From: an uncultured Arthrobacter sp.
GTDB taxonomy: Bacteria; Actinomycetota; Actinomycetes; Actinomycetales; Micrococcaceae
Direction of reading: 5' to 3'
Length of the DNA: 64,000 nucleotides
Assembly: GCF_947495145.1 (NCBI RefSeq)
Contig: NZ_CANLXP010000003.1
Location: forward strand, 124,001 to 188,000
The first letter of the stretch is position 1. Every line of letters starts with the position of its first letter. Below, in pieces: positions 21,834-31,389 of this stretch. The translations under genes and the position numbers were made by a program. The notes beneath the pieces are model-generated. The model was given only the letters and a program-made list of their open reading frames with translations, did no database searches and was not told the DNA's origin.

Positions 21834-22475
21834 CTAATTCCGGCGTCGGTTCGGCAGAGCCGCAACACCCTCTGGAAGCGGTGGCAGGCCGGCGAAGGTA
21901 CAGACCATGTCCCCCCAGGCCTCCAGATGCTTCTGGACGCTGTCGGAATCAGGGGTCCAGGATGCGCGCAGTTCGATATCGATGGTGTCCACGCGGTCGG
22001 CAAGTGAGCCGTAGCTTTCGGACAGGATGCGTGTTGCCGTGCCGCCTGCAGACCTATACCCGGCATCGTGGTTGTGCAGCGCTTCGACCAGCCAGGTCCA
22101 CGCTACGGATCCGAGGAGGGCGTCGTTGCCCATGTCCGGCTCAAGTTGCGCCCTGATGTACGTCACTATGCGAAACGTGCCGTCCCACACTTCGGAGCCC
22201 TCCGGATCATACAGAAGTATGAACCGGCCGGTGGCGAGCTCCTCGGAGTGGTCCTGCTGAAACGCCGCGCGTGCAGGGCCATGAAGAGGAAGAGGGCCGG
22301 GCTGGGCGCCCTGCAGGACTTCGGCTCCAAGCGCTACTGCGTACGGCGCAAGCCGGGAGGGAGCCGGGATTTCGTCGAGGCGAAGCTCAGCACGGGACCG
22401 GGCCTGCCGCAGGCCGGCCAGGGCATCCAGAAATTCAGGGGGAACCTGCGAGAGGTCACCAATTGCACTCACCAT
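21834..22475 (-). CDS. DUF3000 family protein
   Basis: Conserved core GRFILLYDPEGSEVWDGTFRIVTYIRAQLEPDMGNDALLGSVAWTWLVEAL; next to RNase D as in many actinobacteria. Confidence 0.85.
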   Translation of the reverse strand: MVSAIGDLSQVPPEFLDALAGLRQARSRAELRLDEIPAPSRLAPYAVALGAEVLQGAQPGPLPLHGPARAAFQQDHSEELATGRFILLYDPEGSEVWDGTFRIVTYIRAQLEPDMGNDALLGSVAWTWLVEALHNHDAGYRSAGGTATRILSESYGSLADRVDTIDIELRASWTPDSDSVQKHLEAWGDMVCTFAGLPPLPEGVAALPNRRRN

Positions 22476-22562
22476 CGCAGGTTAAACCCCAACCGACCCC
22501 TGGACCGGGCAGCCACGCCGTATAGCCGGGCATTGCGGTACTGTGCAGGCGCGAGGGCTGGA

Positions 22563-23636
22563 TCAGGAGGCTCCGACCTCGCGCCGGATAGCTTCCGCAA
22601 ACGCGTCGACGTCCTCGGGAGTCGTGTCGAAGGTACACATCCACCGCACTTCTCCGGTTGCCTGGTCCCAGTCGTAAAACCGGAACTGTTCGCGCACACG
22701 GTCGGCCGCACCACGGGGGAGGATGGCGAAAACCGCGTTCGCTGCCGTTGGCTGCGTGAGCCGAACTCCCTCGATTTCTGATACGGCCGCGGTGAGCCGG
22801 GCGGCCATCGCGTTGGCATGCGTCGCCGAGCGCAGCCACAGGCCGTCCTCAAGCAGTGCCACCAGCTGCGCGGAAACGAACCGCATCTTGGATGCGAGCT
22901 GCATGTTCATCTTCCGGAGGTAGTCCAGGCCCGTAGCGGCAGCAGGGTTCAGGACAACCACGCATTCACCGAACATGAGCCCGTTCTTGGTTCCCCCGAA
23001 AGAGAGGATGTCCACGCCGGCGTCGCGGGTAAACGCACGCAGCGGAACGTCGAGCGCAGCCGCTGCATTGGCGATACGGGCTCCGTCCATATGGAGGTGC
23101 ATACCCCGGGCATGCACGTGGTCGGCGATCGCGCGGATCTCCTCCGGAGTGTAGAGCGTCCCCAATTCAGTGGTCTGCGTAATCGACACGGCAAGTGGTT
23201 GTGCCCGGTGCTCATCGCCCCAGCCCCAGGCCTCCTGATCGATGAGCTCGGGGGTCAGCTTTCCGTCAGGTGTGGGCACAGCCAGAAGCTTCATCCCGCC
23301 GATCCGCTCCGGAGCACCGTTCTCGTCCACATTGATGTGCGCGGTCTTGGCACAGATGACCGCACCCCAGCGGGGCAGAAGCGACTGGAGGCCGAGTACG
23401 TTGGCGCCGGTTCCATTGAACACGGGGTACGCCCTGGTCTCCTCCCCGAAATGCTCCTGCATCAGCTCCGAAAGCCGATGGGTGTACACGTCCTCGCCAT
23501 AGGCGACCTGGTGGCCCTCATTGGCGGCGGCCAGCGCAGCAAGAACTTCGGGGTGGACGCCCGAATAGTTGTCCGACGCGAAACCGCGGACATGGGGATC
23601 GTGGAGACGGGCAGGTGCGGAAATGGTGTCAGTCAC
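22563..23636 (-). CDS. Threonine aldolase / beta-eliminating lyase family PLP enzyme
   Basis: FASDNYSGVHPEVLAAL, SFGGTKNGLMFGECVV PLP-lysine motif; GTG start at 23636. Confidence 0.9.
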   Translation of the reverse strand: MTDTISAPARLHDPHVRGFASDNYSGVHPEVLAALAAANEGHQVAYGEDVYTHRLSELMQEHFGEETRAYPVFNGTGANVLGLQSLLPRWGAVICAKTAHINVDENGAPERIGGMKLLAVPTPDGKLTPELIDQEAWGWGDEHRAQPLAVSITQTTELGTLYTPEEIRAIADHVHARGMHLHMDGARIANAAAALDVPLRAFTRDAGVDILSFGGTKNGLMFGECVVVLNPAAATGLDYLRKMNMQLASKMRFVSAQLVALLEDGLWLRSATHANAMAARLTAAVSEIEGVRLTQPTAANAVFAILPRGAADRVREQFRFYDWDQATGEVRWMCTFDTTPEDVDAFAEAIRREVGAS

Positions 23637-23673
23637 TGGTCCAGTATCTCGTATCAAAATCCCAAGGAAGGTG

Positions 23674-24396
23674 TCAGGAAGTGAGGTCAAGCCGCTGGCC
23701 GTTGATGGTGGCCGCATCGCGCTCGAAGAGACCGGTCATCATCACGGCAAGGTCGCGAACGTGCGTATAGCCCGGGAACCGTCGTTCAGGGCTTTCGGCA
23801 CGCATCTTCTCATCGAGGAGCGCCTTGACCACAACTACGGAAGCTGCAGCACGTGCCTGCCCGTCCGGTGTCTTGTTGAATTCCTGCGCGACCGCGCGCA
23901 CCCAGGTTTCAGCTGCAGCCTTGATTGCGGCATAGGATGCGCTGCCGGCGGCAGGCTCATCCACCGCCTTCGACGAGACGATTGCGATCCTGCCGCGCGG
24001 GGACCGGCTCAGATCGCCGACGAAGGCCCTCGTAGTGTTGCGGAGGGTGGTGAGAACGGAGCGGTGGAGGAAGTCATAGTCCTCGTCTGACTGCTCCGCT
24101 ACTCCCGAGCCGCCACGCCAGCCGCCCACAAGATGGATCAGGCCATCCACGTTCGTCCCACCGGCGCGCAGTTCCCGGGACAGGGCCTGGACGGCAGCAA
24201 AATCCGTGAGATCGCAGGTTCGACGCTCCACCGACTGAAGATGCCCGAGGGAGCTTTCGAGGCGTCCGGAGTTCGACCCGATTGCGATGACTCGCGCGCC
24301 GGCCGAGCTGAAGGCCTCGGCAGCCGCAATGCCCGCCTGGCTTGTGGCTCCCGCGACAAGCACGTTCAGGCCCGAAAGCCCCGGGGATCCGCTCAT
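23674..24396 (-). CDS. SDR family oxidoreductase
   Basis: Rossmann start NVLVAGATSQAGIAAAEAF, catalytic S...SYAAIKAAAE. Confidence 0.88.
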   Translation of the reverse strand: MSGSPGLSGLNVLVAGATSQAGIAAAEAFSSAGARVIAIGSNSGRLESSLGHLQSVERRTCDLTDFAAVQALSRELRAGGTNVDGLIHLVGGWRGGSGVAEQSDEDYDFLHRSVLTTLRNTTRAFVGDLSRSPRGRIAIVSSKAVDEPAAGSASYAAIKAAAETWVRAVAQEFNKTPDGQARAAASVVVVKALLDEKMRAESPERRFPGYTHVRDLAVMMTGLFERDAATINGQRLDLTS

Positions 24397-25769
24397 GCAG
24401 TGGCTCCGGTGATACCCGCGGTCGATTCGATGACGGCCTTCATCTTCTTGTCCAATGCCTCGAAGAACATCGACAACGGAAATTCGTCATCGAGCACTGC
24501 GTCGGTGAGCCCGCGCGGCGGACCGTCGAGCGGGAGGGCGTCCGGACCCTTGGCCCAGGTTGACGCAGGATGGGGGGTCACCGTTTCCGAGACCAACTCG
24601 TAGGCTGCAAGCCAGTGAGCGATCTTCGGCCGGTCGATTGACCGCCAGTAAAGCTGTTGGATCTTCTCGCCGAGCGCAATGACGACGCCGGGAACTTCTT
24701 CCCAGTCGATGGAGAGTGTCGTGTCGGTCCAGTGCAGGACATGGTTCTGGTGAAGCCATGCGAAGAGCAGCTGCCCGCCGAGGCCGTCGTAATTGCGGAC
24801 GCGGCTGCCGGTGATCGCGAAGCGGAAGATGCGGTCGAAGATGACCGCGTACTGAACAAGGCGGGCATGCCGGCGAGCGTCGTCGGAAGCGTCGTCGTCG
24901 GCCGCTATTCGCACCGACTCACGGAAAGCGGTGAGGTCGCACCGCAGTTCTTCGAGTGAGTAAAGGAAGTACGGCATGCGCTGCTTGATCATGAAGGGGT
25001 CGAAGGGGAGGTCGCCGCGCATGTGGGTGCGGTCATGAATGAGGTCCCACATGACGAAGGTTTCTTCGGCCAACTGCTGATCCTCGACAAGTTCCCGGGC
25101 TTCGTCCGGGAGTTCAAGGCGTGTGATCTCCGCCGCTGCGGTGACGACACGACGGAAGCGGGCCGCTTCGCGGTCAGCAAAGATCGCTCCCCAGGTGAAC
25201 TGCGGCGTCTGTCGTACCGCGACGGTCTCCGGGAACAATACGGCGGAGTTTGTGTCGTAGCCCGGAGTGAAGTCGAGGAACCGGATGGGAACGAATAGCT
25301 TGTTCGAGTAGTCCCCGGCCTCAAGCTCAGCAATGAAGTCGGGCCACAAGACTTCGATCAGCACTGCTTCGACGAAGCGGTTGGTACTGCCGTTCTGCGT
25401 GTACATCGGGAAGACGACAAGGTGGCGCCGCCCATCGACGCGATCGCGCTGCGGTTGAAACGCCGTAAGGGAATCGAGGAAATCCGGCACTCCCATGCCT
25501 GCAGTCTTCCACTGCTGGAAATTCCGGATAAGTGCTTCGTGGTATTCGGCATCATGCGGAAAGAGGGGAGCAAGTTCGCGGATTGACCGGACGATGGTGT
25601 CAACGTGGGCACCTGCTGAACCAACCTCGTCAGGGTCGGCGACCGATCCGTCCTTCGCCTGAAGCGCCTGCAGTGCGCCCGCCGCGGTTTTGAGTGCCGT
25701 CCATCCGGGAAGCTTCCCGGGATAATCGGTGCATGTCCGGCGCTGATCGGCGTCCAGGGTCTGAGTCAC
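24393..25769 (-). CDS. Conserved protein of unknown function (DUF6421-like)
   Basis: 458-aa ORF with good codon structure, 4-nt overlap with the SDR; conserved-looking segment MWDLIHDRTHMRGDLPFDPFMIKQRMPYFLYSLEELRCDL; family name from memory. Confidence 0.75.
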   Translation of the reverse strand: MTQTLDADQRRTCTDYPGKLPGWTALKTAAGALQALQAKDGSVADPDEVGSAGAHVDTIVRSIRELAPLFPHDAEYHEALIRNFQQWKTAGMGVPDFLDSLTAFQPQRDRVDGRRHLVVFPMYTQNGSTNRFVEAVLIEVLWPDFIAELEAGDYSNKLFVPIRFLDFTPGYDTNSAVLFPETVAVRQTPQFTWGAIFADREAARFRRVVTAAAEITRLELPDEARELVEDQQLAEETFVMWDLIHDRTHMRGDLPFDPFMIKQRMPYFLYSLEELRCDLTAFRESVRIAADDDASDDARRHARLVQYAVIFDRIFRFAITGSRVRNYDGLGGQLLFAWLHQNHVLHWTDTTLSIDWEEVPGVVIALGEKIQQLYWRSIDRPKIAHWLAAYELVSETVTPHPASTWAKGPDALPLDGPPRGLTDAVLDDEFPLSMFFEALDKKMKAVIESTAGITGATA

Positions 25770-25951
25770 GATTCCTCCTCAAGGTGGTGTGGGTTGTCTC
25801 TTGAGGCGAGCGTAACAACAGGACAGCACTTCTGATCCTCAGAGGACCACTTCTTAAGCGATCCTAATGCTCAGATCCAGAGCCAGGGATGGCTAGGACC
25901 AGCAGTCTTGATGGTTCCTCACCGGAACGCAGGAGCGGGAAGCGGTGGGCT

Positions 25952-26386
25952 TCAGTCCTTCGGGACAAGCCTCATGGATACCGAGTTGATGCAGTAGCGC
26001 TGATCGGTCGGAGTGCCATAACCCTCGCCCTCGAAGACATGACCGAGGTGGGAATCGCAGCGGGCGCAACGAACCTCGACCCGTTCCATGCCGAGTGTGC
26101 GGTCCTTGATGTACCGCACCCTGTCTTCGGCCAGCGGCGCCCAGAAAGAAGGCCATCCGCAGTGCGAATCGAACTTCTCGTTGCTGGTGAACAGCTCGTG
26201 CCCGCACGCCCGGCACTGGTACATACCCTTCGCGTGGGTGTCATGGTACTCACCGGTGAAAGGCCGCTCCGTGCCTGACTGGCGCAGCACGTAGTACTCT
26301 TCGGGCGTCAGTTCCCGACGCCATTCCTCGTCAGTCTTCTCAATAGGAGTTTTGTCGATCTGCGATGCCGATTCTGGTGTGCTCAT
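25952..26386 (-). CDS. msrB: Peptide-methionine (R)-S-oxide reductase
   Basis: CRACGHELFTSNEKFDSHCGWPSFW, CARCDSHLGHVFEG, RYCINSVSMRL. Confidence 0.96.
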   Translation of the reverse strand: MSTPESASQIDKTPIEKTDEEWRRELTPEEYYVLRQSGTERPFTGEYHDTHAKGMYQCRACGHELFTSNEKFDSHCGWPSFWAPLAEDRVRYIKDRTLGMERVEVRCARCDSHLGHVFEGEGYGTPTDQRYCINSVSMRLVPKD

Positions 26387-26400
26387 GATTGCTTCAACGC

Positions 26401-26889
26401 CTAGGAGTCGCCGATAAATCCCGAACCCGAATACAAGTGCAGTACCGGGATCCCCAGCTTGTCCTGTGCGCGATTGGCCCAATCTCTGTGAAGGGTGTCA
26501 GCTACCGCATGGGGACGAGTGATCACCACCGCCTGCCGTGCGCCGCGTTCCCTCACGGTGTTGACCATCATGTCGACGGCGCTGCCCGGGGCAGTGAGGC
26601 CATCGGCTTTTAGGCCGGCCCCTCTCAAGGCATCGAGCGAGCTTTGCAGGGCCTGGTCGGCAGAAACCCGGACTTCCTCATCGCTCGGGCGGTGGGAAAG
26701 TCCCTGAAAAGCCTCGGTGAATTCCAGCAGGCTCAGGTGGTGGAGGAATTCCCCGAGCACGTTGGTGTGGCGGTCTTCCGGTATCACCACCGTGTACGTC
26801 GAGTTCCCGCCGTCAACAAGGGCGGACAGATGAGCGGCATCCGCGTCAGTCAGCGGTACCTCAGCAAGTACAACGATCGTTTCCTCCAT
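26401..26889 (-). CDS. Hypothetical protein with universal-stress-protein-like features
   Basis: 162-aa ORF; central ARQAVVITRPHAVADTLHRDWANRAQDKLGIPVLHLYSG resembles the USP C-terminal region. Confidence 0.65.
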   Translation of the reverse strand: MEETIVVLAEVPLTDADAAHLSALVDGGNSTYTVVIPEDRHTNVLGEFLHHLSLLEFTEAFQGLSHRPSDEEVRVSADQALQSSLDALRGAGLKADGLTAPGSAVDMMVNTVRERGARQAVVITRPHAVADTLHRDWANRAQDKLGIPVLHLYSGSGFIGDS

Positions 26890-27004
26890 GTGCCAACCCT
26901 AGACCCTCTGAACCCCGGCACGTCTGGCACCTAGACAGGCGAACGACACTCCAGGGCGCCTGACCGTTCGCTTCGCTACCGCTTGCGTGGGCAAGAATGG
27001 GATC

Positions 27005-28246
27005 ATGCCTCTCAGCTCTCCACCGGCCGTTGCGGACCGTCAGTCATGGTTTCGTTGGGCAGCACTCGGCCTCGGGGCCGGCGCGGCCGCCAGTTCAGTG
27101 ATCGCGGGCGCCACATCGGCTTTGGCTGCCCACTTCGCGAAAGAGGTGGTCACGCCGCGGAAACGTGAAGAGAACCTCGAAATCCTGGCGGTGGTCCAGA
27201 CAGGTGAAGGCATGGAGGTAATCCTGCCGGCGAATGAGGACACGACTGTCGAAGGCATCTACAGTCTCTACTTTGACGAGGGCCGCGGGCACGCACGAAT
27301 CGGCTCGATCCGTTCGTTCGTTCCCAGGGAGGGAACCGTGCAGCGCACGGTGGAGACCGTCTACTCGGGGGATCTCCGCTCGGCGGTCCGTGGCTGGTGG
27401 AGCGGCGCCGTCTACCCCATTCCCTCGGCCCTTGGCTTCGCCGATGAACCCGTTGACGTACCGGTTGCCGGCGGTACCGCCCCTGCCTGGCTGGTGCGCG
27501 CGGAATCGCCCTCTGCCACCTGGGCGATCATGGTTCATGGCAGGGGAGTGCAGCGCTCTGAGGGGTTGCGGGCAGTGCGCACGGCCCGGGAAGTCGGGAT
27601 GACCAGCTTGCTGGTGTCCTATCGGAACGATGGCGAGGCACCCTTCGCTGCCGACGGCAGGTACGGGCTGGGCATGACCGAATGGCAGGACATCGAAGCG
27701 GCGATGGAGTACGCGTTCAGATCCGGAGCACACGATGTAGTGCTGTTCGGCTGGTCGATGGGAGGTGCGATCTGCCTGCAGGCGGCAGACTCGTCCCGGT
27801 ATCGCACGAAGATCCGGGCGCTGGTGCTCGACGGTCCGGTTATCGACTGGATGGACGTTCTTACCCACCAGGCAGAGCTGAATCGCATTCCTGCACCGGC
27901 CGGCAGGCTGGGGCAGTGGCTCATCTCAAATAGTTTCGGGCGTCTTGTGACCGGACTGTCCACTCCGGTGGACCTCAAGAGCATGGACTGGGTAACACGG
28001 GCCGACCAATTGACTGTTCCCGTCCTGATCCTTCACAGCGAGGACGACGAATTTGTTCCGGTGGGACCATCCGCCGAATTGGCTGAACGCAATCCTGTTT
28101 TCGTTACCTTCGAGCGGTTCTACCGCGCACGGCATACGAAGGAATGGAATGTGGATCCTGAGCGCTGGCATAGTGTTACCGCCGACTGGCTCCGGCTCAA
28201 GGTCTTCGATCGCGTGGAGCCGAAGCGCCTACTAAGCGGCCCCTGA
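27005..28246 (+). CDS. Alpha/beta hydrolase
   Basis: Nucleophile elbow LFGWSMGGAI, VMVHGRGVQRSEGLR region, ILHSEDDEFVPVGPS. Confidence 0.9.
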   Translation: MPLSSPPAVADRQSWFRWAALGLGAGAAASSVIAGATSALAAHFAKEVVTPRKREENLEILAVVQTGEGMEVILPANEDTTVEGIYSLYFDEGRGHARIGSIRSFVPREGTVQRTVETVYSGDLRSAVRGWWSGAVYPIPSALGFADEPVDVPVAGGTAPAWLVRAESPSATWAIMVHGRGVQRSEGLRAVRTAREVGMTSLLVSYRNDGEAPFAADGRYGLGMTEWQDIEAAMEYAFRSGAHDVVLFGWSMGGAICLQAADSSRYRTKIRALVLDGPVIDWMDVLTHQAELNRIPAPAGRLGQWLISNSFGRLVTGLSTPVDLKSMDWVTRADQLTVPVLILHSEDDEFVPVGPSAELAERNPVFVTFERFYRARHTKEWNVDPERWHSVTADWLRLKVFDRVEPKRLLSGP

Positions 28247-28684
28247 TTCCCGAATCTTGCGCTTGATCCGCCCGAGCATTGCAGCCATGCCGCGCATGCG
28301 GAGCGGAGTGATCGCGCGGGTGAGGCCGAGGCGTTCGGGTACGTCGTCGGGCACGGCGAGGATCTGTGCTGCGGGCAGCCCGTCCAGGCCTTCCTGAAGA
28401 ACCCCGGCAAATCCGCGCGTAGTGGGAGCTTCGGGAGGCGCCGAGAAGAAGAGGGACACAGACTTCGCGGCGTCGTCGGCAATGTCAACCGTGAGGAACA
28501 GCGGGCTCTGGCACTCGACGACCTGCTCGAGCAGTTCCGGATGATCCAGGAGATGCTCCGGCAGTGGAGGCAGCCCCCGTGAAAACTCGAGGAGGAGCTG
28601 AAGCCGGTCCGGTTCAGACAGAGCCTGGAAATCGTCCACAATTTCGGCGAGCTGTTCGGGTAATTCTGTTGTCTCCACTGTCAT
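28232..28684 (-). CDS. SufE family Fe-S assembly/sulfur acceptor protein
   Basis: VECQSPLFLTVDIADDAAKSVSLFFSAPPEAPTTRGFAGVL SufE Cys motif region. Confidence 0.92.
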   Translation of the reverse strand: MTVETTELPEQLAEIVDDFQALSEPDRLQLLLEFSRGLPPLPEHLLDHPELLEQVVECQSPLFLTVDIADDAAKSVSLFFSAPPEAPTTRGFAGVLQEGLDGLPAAQILAVPDDVPERLGLTRAITPLRMRGMAAMLGRIKRKIRESGAA

Positions 28685-28739
28685 TCCTCACACTTGCCCC
28701 GGGCGGGTGCCCGGGGCGGCTTCTTCATGCTGGAGGTGC

Positions 28740-29651
28740 CTAGCGGCGTCCGGCCGGCACCGGTGCAATGCCGGGTTCTGCGCCTTTCACAATCGGTACC
28801 CTTACTACATTGCCCCATTCGGTCCAGGAGCCGTCGTAGTTGCGCACATTCTCAAAGCCCAGCAGGTGCTGCAGAACAAACCAGGTATGGCTGGAACGTT
28901 CACCGATGCGGCAGTAGGCAACGACGTCGTCCCCCTCACTCAATCCTGCCTCGCCGCGGTAGATCGCGTCGAGTTCTTCCCGGGTCCGGAAAGTGCCATC
29001 CTCAGCTGCCGCGCGGGCCCACGGCACCGAAACCGCCGACGGAATGTGCCCTCCGCGCAGCGCTCCTTCTTCCGGGTAGGCGGGCATGTGCGTGCGCGCA
29101 CCGGTGTACTCATCAGCGGAGCGGACATCGATCAGCGGATTCCCGAAGTGATCGAGAACATCCGTCAGGTAGGCACGGATGGGAGCGTCATTGCGTTCGA
29201 CCACCGGGTATTCGGTTACGTCGGGAAGCGGCGCGTCGGTGGTGAGCGGACGGCCCTCGGCAATCCACTTATCGCGGCCACCATCGAGCAGCCGAACGTC
29301 CTCGTGTCCGAACAGGGTGAAAACCCAGAGTGCGTAGGCCGCCCACCAGTTCGACTTGTCGCCATAAATCACCACCGTGGTGTCGCGTGAGATGCCCTTG
29401 GCTTCCATGAGGCGGGCAAATCCTTCACCGTCGACATAGTCGCGAGTGACCTCATCATTCAGGTCCGTGTGCCAGTCGATCTTGACGGCGCCTTCGATGT
29501 GCCCTGTCTCGTGAAGAAGAACGTCCTCGTCAGACTCGACAACCACGAGCCCGGGCGTACCCAGATTGTCTCCAAGCCACTGCGTGGATACCAGGCGCTC
29601 GGGGTGGGCATACTGGGCGAACTTCTCGTTGGAATCTGTTGCAACGCTCAT
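28740..29651 (-). CDS. Thiosulfate/3-mercaptopyruvate sulfurtransferase (rhodanese)
   Basis: [64 protein letters not shown] catalytic loop. Confidence 0.94.
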   Translation of the reverse strand: MSVATDSNEKFAQYAHPERLVSTQWLGDNLGTPGLVVVESDEDVLLHETGHIEGAVKIDWHTDLNDEVTRDYVDGEGFARLMEAKGISRDTTVVIYGDKSNWWAAYALWVFTLFGHEDVRLLDGGRDKWIAEGRPLTTDAPLPDVTEYPVVERNDAPIRAYLTDVLDHFGNPLIDVRSADEYTGARTHMPAYPEEGALRGGHIPSAVSVPWARAAAEDGTFRTREELDAIYRGEAGLSEGDDVVAYCRIGERSSHTWFVLQHLLGFENVRNYDGSWTEWGNVVRVPIVKGAEPGIAPVPAGRR

Positions 29652-29875
29652 CCGTTGGAGCCTTCCTGCATAGACAATTACTCTTTCCTGTCTAGCGTAA
29701 CCACGGGCACTGGCGATTGCTTCCGGGCCAGGTCACGCAACGCCATATTGATTCTCGAAGTGGCCCTGCAGAGCCGATGATGCGGTGCGGGAGGACAGGG
29801 GCGCTGGCGTATCCTTTCCTAGCACGCCTGCTGAGGGCCTGCTCCCTCGATCGCCGACGAAAGACGCAACCATCT

Positions 29876-30910
29876 GTGGCAACCATTGAGCATCTGACCC
29901 AACGATCGCCCCGGGTTTCGGTGGACGAACTGCTGGACGGTTTTTTCCCGTCGCAGCGTTTCGGGACTGTCTCGTTCGATTCCTACCGCCCCGATCCGCA
30001 GCAGCCTTCGCAGGCCGCGGCGGTGAAGGAGCTTCGTGCCTTTGCCTCCACCGTCAACACGCCCGAGCCGAGCGGGCTTCGCAGGTTTTTCGGCGGGAAG
30101 CGGGAACAGGGCAGGGCAGGCGTCTACATGGACGGCGGCTTCGGTGTCGGCAAGACGCACCTGCTTGCCTCACTCTGGCACGCTACCTCCGGAAAAAAAG
30201 CCTTCGGCACCTTCGTTGAGTACACAAACCTTGTGGGCGCCCTGTCCTTCAGGCATACGGTCGAGGCCTTGAGCACCTATCAACTCGTCTGCATCGACGA
30301 GTTCGAGTTGGACGACCCGGGCGATACCGTGCTGATGTCGCGGCTCATGCGGGAACTCGCCGACGCCGGTGTCAAGCTTGCCGCCACCTCCAACACGCTT
30401 CCCGGCTCGCTCGGGGAGGGCAGGTTCGCAGCTGTCGATTTCCAGCGGGAGATACAGGTTCTCGCGGACCAGTTCGATGTCATCCGCATTGACGGCGAGG
30501 ACTACCGGCATCGCGGGCTGCCTGCTGCTCCGGCGCCCCTGTCGGAGCAGCAGGTGCGCCGACAGGCCCGACATTTTCCGGACGACGTCACCGTGGCCGA
30601 AGACCACTTCGGTGACCTCGTGAAGCACCTGGCCGGCGTCCACCCGAGCCGATACCGGCAGCTCATCGACGGCATCGACGCCGTTGCGTGGCACGAGGTT
30701 CAAACCATCACGGAACAGGCTGTCGCCTTGCGGTTCGTTGTACTGGCCGACCGACTCTATGACCGGGATGTGCCGATCCTGGCCAGCGGTGCTCCGCTGA
30801 GCGACCTCTTCACAGAGGAAATGATGACGGGCGGGCACATGAAGAAGTACTACCGCGCAGTTTCGCGCCTGACGGCGCTTGCCCGTCAGGGATCCGAATC
30901 GCCGGCCTGA
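29876..30910 (+). CDS. zapE: AFG1/ZapE-like ATPase
   Basis: Walker A GGFGVGKTHLLASLWH, CIDEFELDDPGDTVLMSRLMRELADAGVKLAATSNTLP; GTG start at 29876. Confidence 0.9.
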   Translation: MATIEHLTQRSPRVSVDELLDGFFPSQRFGTVSFDSYRPDPQQPSQAAAVKELRAFASTVNTPEPSGLRRFFGGKREQGRAGVYMDGGFGVGKTHLLASLWHATSGKKAFGTFVEYTNLVGALSFRHTVEALSTYQLVCIDEFELDDPGDTVLMSRLMRELADAGVKLAATSNTLPGSLGEGRFAAVDFQREIQVLADQFDVIRIDGEDYRHRGLPAAPAPLSEQQVRRQARHFPDDVTVAEDHFGDLVKHLAGVHPSRYRQLIDGIDAVAWHEVQTITEQAVALRFVVLADRLYDRDVPILASGAPLSDLFTEEMMTGGHMKKYYRAVSRLTALARQGSESPA

Positions 30911-30940
30911 ACCCGCGGCCGCAGCGGGCAGCACAACAAA

Positions 30941-30974
30941 GGCGCCGACGCTGCCTCTCGGCAGGGTCGGCGCC
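30941..30974. terminator. Hairpin terminator downstream of zapE
   Basis: GGCGCCGACGCTGCC-TCTC-GGCAGGGTCGGCGCC with one mismatch, followed by TCCTTGT. Confidence 0.75.
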
Positions 30975-31075
30975 TCCTTGTCGTGCTAAAGGCTGTGCGG
31001 GCCGAAAGGCTGAGGAGCGGGCGGCAAGTTGCCGTCCTGACTGTCAACGAATCGACCATCGAGGAGGCCCTTGGG

Positions 31076-31171
31076 CTACACGGAAACGATCTTTCCCGCG
31101 TTGATGCCCATTCCTGCTGCCTTGTCCTTCAACTCTCCAGCCCTGCCTTTGAGCCCGTCTGATACAGACAC
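31076..31171 (-). CDS. Short ORF (31 aa) encoding a charged, putatively helical peptide; absent from ORF track
   Basis: Minus strand GTG TCT GTA TCA GAC ... TAG = MSVSDGLKGRAGELKDKAAGMGINAGKIVSV*; AAGGGAGG SD at 31177-31184 with 5-nt spacer. Confidence 0.55.
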   Translation of the reverse strand: MSVSDGLKGRAGELKDKAAGMGINAGKIVSV

Positions 31172-31330
31172 AGGCACCTCCCTTCTTTCCTGTGGAACCC
31201 GTTGTTCCACCGCACCAACAATCATAGGGAACCGACATCCGTCGGCCAAGGGTTTGAGCTTTCGCCCTGAGCGTGATTCACCTTGCCGCCGGCTAAGCAG
31301 TGTGAAAGCCTAGGCGGGCCAAGCTGGCAC

Positions 31331-31372
31331 CCGGACGAGGTGCGCCGTACCCGGCGAGCGACAAGACGGCGC
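31331..31372 (+). promoter_or_regulatory. Guanidine-III (ykkC-III) riboswitch
   Basis: CCGGACGAGGTGCGCCGTACCCGGCGAGCGACAAGACGGCGC matches the compact pseudoknotted ykkC-III consensus; directly abuts the SD (GGAGGAG) of a SugE/Gdx gene. Confidence 0.92.
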
Positions 31373-31389
31373 TGGAGGAGCAATCGACC

